Positions 31,460 to 39,924 of a stretch of 64,000 nucleotides of DNA are shown here, piece by piece; within the stretch, counting starts at the first letter, position 1, and the number at the start of each line of letters is the position of its first letter. The notes beneath the pieces are model-generated. The model did no database searches. It had not been told where the DNA came from and saw only the letters and a list, made by a program, of their open reading frames with translations. Origin of the DNA: Anaerolineae bacterium (GTDB lineage Bacteria > Chloroflexota > Anaerolineae > Anaerolineales > Anaerolineaceae); contig JABLXK010000003.1 in assembly GCA_013178095.1 (NCBI GenBank), positions 62,001 to 126,000 on the forward strand, given 5' to 3'. A program made the position numbers and the translations under genes.

Positions 31460-34036
31460 ATGAAAATTCGCCGCATTCTATTAATAAGTATTCTGACCAT
31501 TGTAATCCTGGCTTTGCTGGCAGGAACAGGCGTGGTTTTATATTTCAATTCCTATTTACCGGGTAAAGTAGCCGCGCGCTCATTCCCGCAGACGAATGGC
31601 AGCCTGCAGGTCGCCGGTTTGAAGGATCCGGTGGATGTGTACCGCGATCAAGCGGGCGTGGCGCACATTTATGCCGGAAATGCGCACGATCTGTTTTTTG
31701 CCCAGGGTTACGTGCACGCCCAGGAACGTTTCTGGCAGATGGACGTCTGGCGCCACATCGGCTCGGGCACTTTATCGGAAATGTTCGGCAAGGATCAAGT
31801 GGAGACCGACGCGTTTTTGCATACGCTGGGATGGAAGCAGACGGCGGAAGCCGAGTGGGAGGGGCTGGGGCCGGAATCGCGCGCCATCCTGCAGGCGTAT
31901 GCCGATGGCGTGAATGCCTACCTGAAAGACCACAGCGGCGATGCGCTCAGCCTGGAGTACTCGGTCCTGAAGCTCATCAACTCCAACTATCAGCTGGCGC
32001 CCTGGACGCCGGTCAACAGCCTGACCTGGGGCAAAGCCATGGCTTGGGATTTGCGCGGCAATATCGATGAAGAAATTGAGCGCGCCGTGCTGCTGAAAAC
32101 GCTGACGCAAGCACAGGTGGATGAGCTTTACCCGGAATACCCGGCGGATCATCCAGTCATCGTCAATGCCATTGGCGTGGAGCAGCCCAACCCCGCTGCT
32201 TCCACAGCTGCTGCGACTAATTTCAGCGATGCGCAAATGCTCACGCAGGTGGCGCAGAATTTCGCGCGGCTGGATACCCTGCTCGGCCCGATGGGCGACG
32301 GTATCGGCTCCAATTCATGGGTGATCTCCGGCAAGCTCACCGCCAGCGGCAGCCCGCTGCTGGCCAACGACCCGCACCTCACCATCCAGATGCCTTCCAT
32401 CTGGTACCAGATCGATCTGCACTGCACCCCAAAATCGGATGCCTGCCCGTACGAAGTTGCCGGGTTCTCTTTCGCCGGGGTTCCGGGGGTGGTGATCGGC
32501 CACAACGACCGTATCGCCTGGGGATTCACCAACGCCGGGCCGGACGTGATGGATTTATATATAGAAAAAGTAAACCCGGATAATCCTAACCAATACGAAG
32601 TAAACGACCAATGGGTGGATTTCGATACTCGCACGGAGGCCATTGCGGTGGCCGGCGGTGACCCGGTCGAAATGACCGTACGCAGCACCCGCCACGGACC
32701 GGTGGTCTCGGATGCCTATGGCGACCTGATGGACGAGAACAAATTCAACGACCCGGAATTCAAAGCTTTCCGCGAGCAAGCCGGGATCGAATTGCCGGAA
32801 AATTACGTCATCGCTTTGCACTGGACGGCACTCTTGCCTTCCACGCCTTTCGAGGCGGTGTGGGGGTTAGATGGGGCCGGCAATTGGGAAGAGTTCCGCG
32901 CGGCGGCCGCCAAGTTCCACGTGTCATCCCAAAATCTGATCTACGCGGATGTAGACGGCAACATCGGTTACCAGATGCCGGGCGACGTTCCCATACGGGC
33001 GGCTGGCGACGGGCGCGTGCCGGTGCCGGGTTGGACGGATGAGCATGAATGGCAGGGTTTCATCCCATTTGAAGAGTTACCATATACCTTCAATCCTGAA
33101 GAAGGATATATCGTCACGGCCAATAACCGTATTCCGCCGGCTGATTATCCCTATCTGATCACAAGCGATTGGGATTACGGATTCCGCGCCAATCGTATCG
33201 TCGAAATGATCACCGGCGCACAAGTGCCCATCGACAGCGCATCTATCGAGCAGATGCAGAGCGACTCTTTCGACGCCAACGGGCAGTTGCTTGTGGCGCA
33301 GTTGGCACAGGCGCTGGAGAGCGAGAAAGCCGGCGAGTTGAGCGGTGATGAACAAGCAGCCTGGGATGTGTTAAAGGAGTGGGACTACCAGGCCAAAGCG
33401 GATTCGGCCGGCGCGGCGATTTTCGAAACCTTCTGGAGCCGGTTGCTGCAGGATGTATTTGCCGATAACCTGCCCGAAGATTTTCAGCCAGAGGGTGGTT
33501 CGCGCTGGCTGGAAGTCATGCGCAATCTGGCAGAGGACAGCTCCTGGTGGGATAACGTTTCTACATCGGACATGGTGGAAAGCCGCGCGGATATCATGAG
33601 GCAGGCATTCGCGGAGACAGTGACCCAATTGCGCGAGGAGCAGGGCAAGCATCCTGCCGACTGGCAATGGGGCATACTGCACACTGCCACTTTTAAGAAC
33701 CAGACCCTGGGGGAATCCGGCATCGGGCTGATTGAGAGCCTGTTCAACCGCGGGCCATTCAACGTGAGCGGCAACGAAGCCGCGGTAAATGCCACCGGCT
33801 GGACAGCTACCGAAGGCTTCGAAGTTGATTGGCTGCCGTCCATGCGCATGATCGTCGACCTGGGCGATTGGAACAATTCGTTAAGCGTGCATACCACCGG
33901 TCAATCCGGCCACGCCTACCATGCGCATTACGATGACCTGATCTCCCTGTGGGCGGCCGGTGAGTATTATCCGATGCTATGGGATGCGGATTCCGTCAGT
34001 CAGGCGGCCGAAAGCCGCCTGACCCTGACGCCCTGA
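31460..34036 (+). CDS. Penicillin acylase (Ntn-hydrolase) family protein
   Basis: 858 residues, close to the family's usual precursor length. An N-terminal helix (residues about 5-30) serves as signal or anchor. The alpha-chain region contains DVYRDQAGVAHIYA and FAQGYVHAQERFWQM. The autoprocessing site and nucleophile are in GDGIGSNSWVISG near residue 278, where the Ser after GSN becomes the new N-terminus. LANDPHLTIQMPSIWYQ follows, then the C-terminal TTGQSGHAYHAHYDD region. It acts outside the membrane on an amide such as an acyl-homoserine lactone or other acylated compound (family knowledge; substrate unknown). The start follows AAGGAGGTCTCGTA. It is monocistronic. Confidence 0.92.
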   Translation: MKIRRILLISILTIVILALLAGTGVVLYFNSYLPGKVAARSFPQTNGSLQVAGLKDPVDVYRDQAGVAHIYAGNAHDLFFAQGYVHAQERFWQMDVWRHIGSGTLSEMFGKDQVETDAFLHTLGWKQTAEAEWEGLGPESRAILQAYADGVNAYLKDHSGDALSLEYSVLKLINSNYQLAPWTPVNSLTWGKAMAWDLRGNIDEEIERAVLLKTLTQAQVDELYPEYPADHPVIVNAIGVEQPNPAASTAAATNFSDAQMLTQVAQNFARLDTLLGPMGDGIGSNSWVISGKLTASGSPLLANDPHLTIQMPSIWYQIDLHCTPKSDACPYEVAGFSFAGVPGVVIGHNDRIAWGFTNAGPDVMDLYIEKVNPDNPNQYEVNDQWVDFDTRTEAIAVAGGDPVEMTVRSTRHGPVVSDAYGDLMDENKFNDPEFKAFREQAGIELPENYVIALHWTALLPSTPFEAVWGLDGAGNWEEFRAAAAKFHVSSQNLIYADVDGNIGYQMPGDVPIRAAGDGRVPVPGWTDEHEWQGFIPFEELPYTFNPEEGYIVTANNRIPPADYPYLITSDWDYGFRANRIVEMITGAQVPIDSASIEQMQSDSFDANGQLLVAQLAQALESEKAGELSGDEQAAWDVLKEWDYQAKADSAGAAIFETFWSRLLQDVFADNLPEDFQPEGGSRWLEVMRNLAEDSSWWDNVSTSDMVESRADIMRQAFAETVTQLREEQGKHPADWQWGILHTATFKNQTLGESGIGLIESLFNRGPFNVSGNEAAVNATGWTATEGFEVDWLPSMRMIVDLGDWNNSLSVHTTGQSGHAYHAHYDDLISLWAAGEYYPMLWDADSVSQAAESRLTLTP

Positions 34037-34051
34037 TAGATGTTCGGACTT

Positions 34052-34085
34052 AAAAAACGCCCGCTGAGCCAGCGGGCGTTTTTTT
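34052..34085 (+). terminator. Rho-independent terminator
   Basis: AAAAAACGCCCGCT pairs with AGCGGGCGTTTTTT over a 5-base loop, followed by a T run. It ends the penicillin-acylase gene; its A/T symmetry also lets it stop transcripts from the minus-strand operon. Confidence 0.93.
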
Positions 34086-34112
34086 ACGAAGGATGGAGGA
34101 ATTAAAACGCGG

Positions 34113-34916
34113 TCATCCCGGTAGATGGAGAGGCGCTTGTTCTTGGGTGAAGGAATTTTCCACCTTCGAGATTATGTTAATGAAACCATCAACGTTCCAG
34201 GCGGAGCGGCCGATGAACAAACCGTCGATGCTGGGTTTGTTGATCAACGGAAGCGCATTCTGAGGGTTGACGCTGCCGCCGTAGATGACCGGTATGGATC
34301 CGCCGGCTTGCTCGCCGAAAACTTCGCGCAGGACCCCATGAATTTTTTCGTGGATTTCGTCTGCATATTCGGGGGTGGCCGGCGAGCCGGATTCGCCGAT
34401 AGCCCAAACCGGTTCATAGGCCACCAGGATGTGTCCGGCATGTTCGGGGCCGACTTCATGGAAGGCGATCTTGATTTGATTGGCCAATCTTTCGAACGTG
34501 ACCCCTAATTCTTTATCCTGCGCGGTTTCTCCAATGCACACCAGCGCATCCAGACCGTTTTTTAGGGTGGCAATTACTTTGGCGTTGACGGTCAGGTCGG
34601 TTTCCGCGAACATGCTGCGCCTCTCGGAGTGCCCGATTTCGATCATACCGGCGCCGGTATCTTTGACCATCAGCGGTGAGATCTCGCCGGTTGCAGCACC
34701 GCGCTCCAGCCAGTGGACATTTTGCGAAGCAACCCGCACAGGTGTATCTTTTAATTTTTGCGCAACTGCGTAAAGCACGGTAAACGGAACGCAGATAAAA
34801 ATATTGCTGGAAGGTTTCTGCGTGAGGCAAAACTCCCTGAGCTGATCGCTATACTGCATCGCGTCGCTCATCAGGTGGTTCATTTTCCAGCCGGTTCCGA
34901 TCCATTTATTTTTCAT
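34113..34916 (-). CDS. Triose-phosphate-isomerase paralogue, likely L-erythrulose-1-phosphate isomerase
   Basis: 267 residues of TIM fold with catalytic Lys in GTGWKMN, His in IEIGHSERR and Glu in VAYEPVWAIGE, and phosphate loop IYGGSVNPQN. It shares unusual features with EryH/LerI: ASQNVHWLERGAATGEISPLMVKD and IDGLFIGRSAWNVDGF, where glycolytic TpiA has other residues. Together with the adjacent RpiB-type isomerase and DhaK/DhaL kinase genes, this points to isomerisation of L-erythrulose 1-phosphate to D-erythrulose 4-phosphate rather than glycolysis. The comparison to Brucella EryH is from memory. It is last in a four-enzyme minus-strand operon. Confidence 0.75.
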   Translation of the reverse strand: MKNKWIGTGWKMNHLMSDAMQYSDQLREFCLTQKPSSNIFICVPFTVLYAVAQKLKDTPVRVASQNVHWLERGAATGEISPLMVKDTGAGMIEIGHSERRSMFAETDLTVNAKVIATLKNGLDALVCIGETAQDKELGVTFERLANQIKIAFHEVGPEHAGHILVAYEPVWAIGESGSPATPEYADEIHEKIHGVLREVFGEQAGGSIPVIYGGSVNPQNALPLINKPSIDGLFIGRSAWNVDGFINIISKVENSFTQEQAPLHLPG

Positions 34917-34951
34917 AGCAATGGTTTTCCTAACGTTAAGAAATGTCGGTT

Positions 34952-35413
34952 TTATTTTCTAAATTGCTGATCGATGGCGTTGATCTTGTCCACTTTGCGA
35001 GCTGACCGGCCGCCGGCGAAATCGCACTTCAGCCAAATACCCACGAGGTATTTGGCGGTTTCCATGCCCATGGTGAGCGCGCCCATGGTCATGATCTGGG
35101 CGTCGTTGCTCTTGCGCGACCTTTCAGCGGAATAAGGATCGTAAACCTGGGCAGCGCGTATACCGGGGAATTTGTTGGCGGCGATGGCCATGCCGATGCC
35201 GGTGCCGCAGACCAAAATACCCCGATCGCATTCGCCGCTCATAATACTCCTGGCTACCTTTTCAGCGATATCGGGGTAGTCTACCGACTCGCCGGAGTTT
35301 ACCCCGATATCCTTGATACTTTCGATATTCACTTCGGTCTGTTCCTGAAGGAATTTTTTTATTGTTTCCTTCATTTCGAAGGCGAGTTCGTCGCTGCCGA
35401 TGGCAATTCTCAT
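34952..35413 (-). CDS. RpiB/LacAB-family isomerase, likely D-erythrulose-4-phosphate isomerase
   Basis: 153 residues. The family motif GILVCGTGIGMAIAANK includes the nucleophilic-type Cys; YDPYSAERSRKSNDAQIMTMGA and the C-terminal GGRSARKVDKINAID resemble EryI/DerI. In erythritol and threitol pathways such enzymes convert D-erythrulose 4-phosphate to D-erythrose 4-phosphate. The ORF track begins at 35425. ATG 35413 (MRIAIGSD) is the natural family start and has GGAGCAGAAC at proper spacing. It lies between the kinase subunits and the TIM paralogue. Ribose 5-phosphate isomerisation is the alternative. Confidence 0.78.
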   Translation of the reverse strand: MRIAIGSDELAFEMKETIKKFLQEQTEVNIESIKDIGVNSGESVDYPDIAEKVARSIMSGECDRGILVCGTGIGMAIAANKFPGIRAAQVYDPYSAERSRKSNDAQIMTMGALTMGMETAKYLVGIWLKCDFAGGRSARKVDKINAIDQQFRK

Positions 35414-35453
35414 GTTCTGCTCCATAAAATGGTATTTTTGTAATTTCCGAAAA

Positions 35454-36095
35454 TCAGGCCATCTGTTTCAGATAGTCGCTGAAGAATTTGAAGATCAGGG
35501 TGATCGAAATGGAACCCGGATCCGCGAACCCCAGGGTGCGCTCGCCCAACGTTTTGGCCTTACCAATCCTGGCGGTAAAGGTCTTGGTTCGCTGCATGCC
35601 GGCTTCGGCGGCGATGTAGACTTGCAGGGAGAGTTCGCCCAGGGAATTTCCGTTATAAGCCATGGCAGCCTGGACGGCCGGCTCGAGCGCGTCCACCATG
35701 GTTTTATCCCCGATGTTTGCCCCGCCGCGTTTCTTCACCATTTCCAGGCCGGCTGCCAGGGCGTTTTTAAATCCAGGAGCGTCCAGTTCAATGCAGCCTT
35801 TTACGCCTTTGGCAGCGCCCATAAAAAAGGAGCCGAAAATGGCGCCGGAAGCGCCGCCGATGGAGGAAAGCAGGCTGGTTCCGGTTGAGAAAAATACTTC
35901 TTCGATTTGGGCGAAATTCTTTTCCGACAGCATGGCCTTGACAGCTTCAAAGCCGCGCGCCATGCCGATGCCGTGGTCGCCATCGCCGATCGCCTGGTCA
36001 GCCTGGGTGAGCAGATCCTTGCTGGCGATCATGCCATCCGCAATTGCCAGCATTGCACCTTTAAATTCAGACAGGGATAGTTTTTCAACAGTCAT
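35454..36095 (-). CDS. DhaL-type kinase subunit
   Basis: 213 residues with the nucleotide-site motif ADQAIGDGDHGIGMARG near residue 32, whose aspartates hold Mg-ADP/ATP, and SSIGGASGAIFGSFFMG near 77. It partners the DhaK-like substrate-binding subunit encoded 7 bases upstream. Together they phosphorylate a short ketose, dihydroxyacetone or a tetrulose. No DhaM phospho-donor gene lies in this operon, so either ATP or a remote DhaM-like protein must supply phosphate; the sequence does not decide. The neighbouring tetrose-phosphate isomerases favour erythrulose. Confidence 0.86.
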   Translation of the reverse strand: MTVEKLSLSEFKGAMLAIADGMIASKDLLTQADQAIGDGDHGIGMARGFEAVKAMLSEKNFAQIEEVFFSTGTSLLSSIGGASGAIFGSFFMGAAKGVKGCIELDAPGFKNALAAGLEMVKKRGGANIGDKTMVDALEPAVQAAMAYNGNSLGELSLQVYIAAEAGMQRTKTFTARIGKAKTLGERTLGFADPGSISITLIFKFFSDYLKQMA

Positions 36096-36102
36096 GATTG
36101 AT

Positions 36103-37101
36103 TTATCCCTTCGTGAATGCGAAAGATTTCGCCGGCAGGTCGTAATATTGCTTCAGTTCGCCATCCAGTTTCAGCAAAGAAATGGAAAAACCGGCCATTT
36201 CCTGAGAGGTGCAATAGGATCCAATCAGCGTGTCGTGAACAGTGATTTGCTTTTCCGCCAGCAAGGCGCGCACTTTGCGGTTGACGATCAGCAATTCCAT
36301 CATGGTAGTGGCGCCCAGGTTGTTGATCAACAGACAGACTTCATCGCCGGATTTAAAGGGCAGATCTTTGAGGATCAAGTCTGTCATGCGGCTGACCAAT
36401 TCGTCAGCCGGCATCATTTTTTCGCGGGATACACCCGCTTCGCCGTGCAATCCCATGCCGATCTCGATCTCGCCTTCGCCGATTGTGAAGGTAGGCTGAC
36501 CGGTTTCGGGTATGGAACCGGGGGCCAGCGCAACGCCCATTGAACGGGTGAGATCACGCGCTTTGGCAGCGACCCGATAGACTTCTTCCAGGCTGTCCAG
36601 TTTTGCCGCGGCTCCTCCGGCGATCTTGATCACAAACAGATCCCCGGCTATCCCGCGCCGATCGGTGATGCGTTCAAGCGGGGCGGAAGCCACATCGTCG
36701 TAAATCCGCACGGTTTTGGTGGCGATTCCTTCGCTTTCAGCCAATTCGGCGGCGATGTCGAAATTCATATTGTCGCCGGCATAATTTCCATATAAATACA
36801 GCACGCCCTTGCCCTGATCGAGCGCTTTCGTGGCTGCCAGGATTTGGTCGGGGGCAGGCGCCGCGAAGACGTTGCCGCTGACCGCGCCATCCGCCAGATT
36901 TTCGCCCACGAAACCGGCAAACAGCGGTTCGTGACCACTGCCGCCGCCGACCAGCAAACAAACCTTGCCGGGGCGGATTTCTGTTCGTTTAATCGCATTG
37001 CTGTTTTCAATTTTTTTTACATCCCCGTGGTATGCCAGGATCAAACCATCCGCGGTTTCAACGACAACATCTTTGGGATTATTTATGACCTTTTTTATCA
37101 T
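36103..37101 (-). CDS. DhaK-type kinase subunit (dihydroxyacetone/tetrulose)
   Basis: 332 residues. GGGSGHEPLFAGF near residue 50 provides substrate and shaping residues, and the covalent substrate-binding His is in MGLHGEAGV near 214. LINNLGATTMMELLIVNR closes the fold. It binds the ketose as a hemiaminal while DhaL contributes nucleotide. The ORF track starts at 37137; ATG 37101 (MIKKVINNP) is the standard DhaK start with AAAGGAAA upstream. The operon order DeoR-DhaK-DhaL-RpiB-TIM matches a tetrulose utilisation module such as the mycobacterial threitol/erythritol systems (family knowledge). Confidence 0.87.
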   Translation of the reverse strand: MIKKVINNPKDVVVETADGLILAYHGDVKKIENSNAIKRTEIRPGKVCLLVGGGSGHEPLFAGFVGENLADGAVSGNVFAAPAPDQILAATKALDQGKGVLYLYGNYAGDNMNFDIAAELAESEGIATKTVRIYDDVASAPLERITDRRGIAGDLFVIKIAGGAAAKLDSLEEVYRVAAKARDLTRSMGVALAPGSIPETGQPTFTIGEGEIEIGMGLHGEAGVSREKMMPADELVSRMTDLILKDLPFKSGDEVCLLINNLGATTMMELLIVNRKVRALLAEKQITVHDTLIGSYCTSQEMAGFSISLLKLDGELKQYYDLPAKSFAFTKG

Positions 37102-37130
37102 GGCGCGCGTTTCCTTTTTTGAGGGTAATT

Positions 37131-37943
37131 CTAACATTCCGCGACGATCACCCGCGGCCCTTTTTGCTCGATCTGTGCAATGAAATCCCTGGGGGCGCCG
37201 GAATCGGTGACCAGGATGTCCATGGCATCGATGGGTGCGACCGGCATCAGGCAGATACGGTTCAGTTTCGAGTGATCGGCAACGATGATGAGCTGGTCGC
37301 TGACCTCGATCATCTTACGTTTGACAGTCGAGACCGCTGGAACAGATGGGTTGGCAGCCGTCAGCCCCTTATCCAGTGATATGCCATCGATCCCCAGGAT
37401 GGTCTTTTGAGGATGGAATTGGGCCACGAACTCGTCGGTCATATATCCAACGCACACCCCATGATCTTTCTGCGCCAACCCGCCCAGCGAATACAAGTTG
37501 ATGTTGGGGTTATACAGAAAGTCAGGGATCAGGATGATCGAATTGGTGATGACCGTCAGGTTTTTTTTGTCGGCCAGATATTTGGCCACCATCTTGGTGG
37601 TGCTGCCGCCGTCGATCATGATGGTGTCGCCATCATTAATCAGGGAGGCCGTTTTACGGGCGATGGCATCTTTCTCTTTCTGGAGGTGGGTGATGCGATC
37701 GTTAATGGAATCCAGGTCGATCACGACTTTATTGTCCGTGATCTCGTCTTTCAGGATGGCGCCCCCGTGCGTGCGCAAAATCAGGTTGCGCGTCTCGAGC
37801 TCAGCCAGGTCCAGGCGGACGCTGGATTCAGAAATATTGAATTGTTCAGCAAGATCAACGACGAATACTTTATGTTTTTCCTGGATGATGCGGTACATCA
37901 TTGCCAGGCGTTCTTCCCTGAATATTTTCTTTGAATCATCCAT
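37131..37943 (-). CDS. DeoR-family transcriptional regulator
   Basis: About 270 residues: winged HTH (VVDLAEQFNISESSVRLDLAELE near residues 23-45, then RTHGGAIL) and a C-terminal DeoRC sensor domain with DGGSTTKMVAKYL near 105 and TNSIILIPDF. It likely represses both its own operon (kinase and isomerases) and the divergent aldolase/PTS operon, responding to a sugar phosphate. ATG 37943 (MDDSKKI) has GAGGATTCAAAA at good spacing, which I prefer over the ORF-track start at 37964. DhaK starts 29 bases downstream. Confidence 0.88.
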   Translation of the reverse strand: MDDSKKIFREERLAMMYRIIQEKHKVFVVDLAEQFNISESSVRLDLAELETRNLILRTHGGAILKDEITDNKVVIDLDSINDRITHLQKEKDAIARKTASLINDGDTIMIDGGSTTKMVAKYLADKKNLTVITNSIILIPDFLYNPNINLYSLGGLAQKDHGVCVGYMTDEFVAQFHPQKTILGIDGISLDKGLTAANPSVPAVSTVKRKMIEVSDQLIIVADHSKLNRICLMPVAPIDAMDILVTDSGAPRDFIAQIEQKGPRVIVAEC

Positions 37944-38095
37944 TTTTGAATCCTCGTCAATCATTTAATGCTTGTTTTGACTATCCTATTGAATTCTACA
38001 GAAATTTTTATCATTAAACAATAAGAATTACCTATTAAAACGTACGATTATTATAACATATAATCGCAAATAGCAACTAATGCTCAATAAAACTA

Positions 38096-38124
38096 TTGAC
38101 ATTTATTCGCATTTATTGTAATAT
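38096..38124 (+). promoter_or_regulatory. Consensus promoter of the aldolase/fructose-PTS operon
   Basis: TTGACA, 17-base spacer, TAATAT. It is set in a very AT-rich 223-base gap shared with the divergent DeoR gene. CGCAAAT (38065) and TTCGCATTTATT (38106, inside the spacer) are plausible DeoR half-sites. A TATAAT on the minus strand (38050-38055) may serve the regulator. Confidence 0.78.
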
Positions 38125-38166
38125 GTGATTGATTTGACCAATTTATTATCTCAGGAGAAATTCGCA

Positions 38167-38958
38167 ATGTCTCACATAGGAAAACAGGTACGCTTAAAAA
38201 GAATGTTGAACCCGAAAAGCAATAATGCAATCGTGGTTGCGATGGATCATGCGGCTGTGCTCGGGCCGATACCCGGCATTATCAACCCGGTTGAAACCGT
38301 TAAAACGCTGGCAAGCCACCATCCGGACACGTTTTTCATGCCCAACGGCGTGATCAAGCAGACTTATACCCATTTCGTAGAAAACGATATTCCGTTCATG
38401 GTTTCAATTGACACCTGCGTTGAAATGGGACCGGAACCGGATTATTTCATGCTGTCTGACAGCGTTATGCACGCAGTCCAATTGGGTGCTTCCGGTGTTT
38501 CCATGCACGTAATGGTGGGCGCTAAAAAGACCAGCGACATGCTGAAAGGCCTGGCAAAGGTGGCGGAAGACTGCGATAATTTGGGCATGCCTTTGATGGC
38601 GATCATGTACCCATCCGGTTTCGACAACAACCATGATGTGAAACACGTCAAATGGGCGGCCCGCATCGGCGCTGAATTGGGCGCGGATATCGTTAAGACC
38701 TATTTCACTGGCTCCGTTGAAACCTTCAAAGAAGTTGTGGATTCCTGCCCCATCCCGGTGATGTTGTCAGGCGGCCAGTTAACGGACGACCCCAGAGATT
38801 TCCTGACGGTACTGAAAGCGGTGGTGGATGCCGGCGGGCGCGGCTGCGCGGTCGGACGCAATTTGTGGCAATACAAGGAACCTGTCAAGATGCTGGAAGC
38901 CATCAAATTAATCATGCACGAAAAAGCTTCAGTTGATCAGGCATTAAAAGCTCTCTAG
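38167..38958 (+). CDS. DhnA/LsrF-type class I aldolase
   Basis: 263 residues of DeoC/FbaB-like TIM barrel. VVAMDHAAVLGPIPG near residue 24 is the conserved first strand, the Schiff-base lysine is probably in GADIVKTYFTGS near 172, and the phosphate loops are VMLSGGQL and GCAVGRNLWQ. It is a homologue of the aldolase at 60967. It likely cleaves a keto-sugar phosphate delivered by the PTS encoded just downstream; the substrate is unknown. The ORF-track start at 38125 overlaps the promoter; ATG 38167 after CAGGAGAAATTCGCA is correct. Confidence 0.82.
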   Translation: MSHIGKQVRLKRMLNPKSNNAIVVAMDHAAVLGPIPGIINPVETVKTLASHHPDTFFMPNGVIKQTYTHFVENDIPFMVSIDTCVEMGPEPDYFMLSDSVMHAVQLGASGVSMHVMVGAKKTSDMLKGLAKVAEDCDNLGMPLMAIMYPSGFDNNHDVKHVKWAARIGAELGADIVKTYFTGSVETFKEVVDSCPIPVMLSGGQLTDDPRDFLTVLKAVVDAGGRGCAVGRNLWQYKEPVKMLEAIKLIMHEKASVDQALKAL

Positions 38959-38982
38959 CCGAAACGATTTGCCCAGAAGATC

Positions 38983-39468
38983 ATGGAAGACCAATTTGTG
39001 ATTTCTCAGGTAATTCGAGCGGATACTGTTGATCTGTATCTGAAAGGGATCAGGGATAAACGGCATCTCCTGGACACATTGATTGAAAAATTCTATGCTG
39101 CTGGCGTGATTGAATCTCGTGAGGAATTTTTAAAGGCGATCTACGAACGTGAGGCATTAGGCCCTACCTACATGGACAACTTCATCGCTATTCCCCATGG
39201 GAAGAGTAAAACCGTAAAGACCCCTGCTGTCGCTTTTGGACGCTGCGAAGAAGGGGTCTATTATGATACCCAATTGGGCGGCGGAATTGTTAAATTGGTT
39301 TTTATGCTGGCGATCCCCGGGGAAATGAGCGCGGAGCAATACATCCGTGTACTCTCCCGTCTGGCGAGATTGTTGATCTATGAAGATTTCATCCATGATC
39401 TACATCAGGCGCAGTCTTACGCGGATGTACTGGCTGCGATCAAAGAAGGTGAAAAGAAATTATCCTGA
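38983..39468 (+). CDS. PTS EIIA component, fructose/mannitol family
   Basis: 161 residues. The phospho-accepting histidine is in NFIAIPHGKSKTV near residue 70, followed by KLVFMLAIPGEM and YIRVLSRLARLL, the normal EIIA(Fru/Mtl) order. It receives phosphate from HPr and passes it to the EIIB encoded next. It is a stand-alone domain, not fused, and follows the aldolase gene by 24 bases with a weak ribosome site. Confidence 0.9.
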   Translation: MEDQFVISQVIRADTVDLYLKGIRDKRHLLDTLIEKFYAAGVIESREEFLKAIYEREALGPTYMDNFIAIPHGKSKTVKTPAVAFGRCEEGVYYDTQLGGGIVKLVFMLAIPGEMSAEQYIRVLSRLARLLIYEDFIHDLHQAQSYADVLAAIKEGEKKLS

Positions 39469-39514
39469 AACTACAGGGTTGATTGATTTATCTTTCTAAA
39501 CAGGAGTTGATCTT

Positions 39515-39826
39515 ATGAAAATAGTAGCAGTAACATCTTGCGCGACTGGAATTGCCCATTCCTATATGGCAGCCGAAGCGTTAAAAAAAGCTGTCAAGGA
39601 TACCGGGGATGAAATCAAAGTAGAAATCCAGGGCGCCATGGGCATCGAAAACCGCCTTACTGAAGAAGAAATTGCTGAGGCGGACCTGGTGATCTGGGCG
39701 GTAGACGTGGGTGTACGCGAGAAAGACCGCTTCCAAAATAAGAACGTCATCCAGTTTGGCCCGTACGAGACGATCTGGGACGCAAAGAAAACTATCATAG
39801 AAGCCAAGCAGAAAGCAGGCTTATAG
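39515..39826 (+). CDS. PTS EIIB component, fructose family
   Basis: 103 residues. The phospho-cysteine loop is VTSCATGIAHSYMAAEAL at the N-terminus, matching fructose-type EIIB (usually ACPTGIAHT). The remainder (GAMGIENRLTEEEI, ADLVIWAVDV) fits the family. AACAGGAGTTGATCTT precedes the ATG. It is between the EIIA and EIIC genes of the same operon. Confidence 0.93.
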   Translation: MKIVAVTSCATGIAHSYMAAEALKKAVKDTGDEIKVEIQGAMGIENRLTEEEIAEADLVIWAVDVGVREKDRFQNKNVIQFGPYETIWDAKKTIIEAKQKAGL

Positions 39827-39924
39827 AAATTCAGCTTACGTGGATTCAAAAGAAAGGAGACAGACTGTTATCGAAAAATCTTGTTATCGGTTGTTTTAAT
39901 TCATTTTGAAAAAGGAGAAATGAA

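Noticed and set aside
34113-34916. Ordinary glycolytic triose-phosphate isomerase
   Set aside because: Its operon with DhaK, DhaL and an RpiB homologue and its EryH-like sequence blocks make a tetrulose-phosphate isomerase more likely, though glycolytic activity is not excluded.
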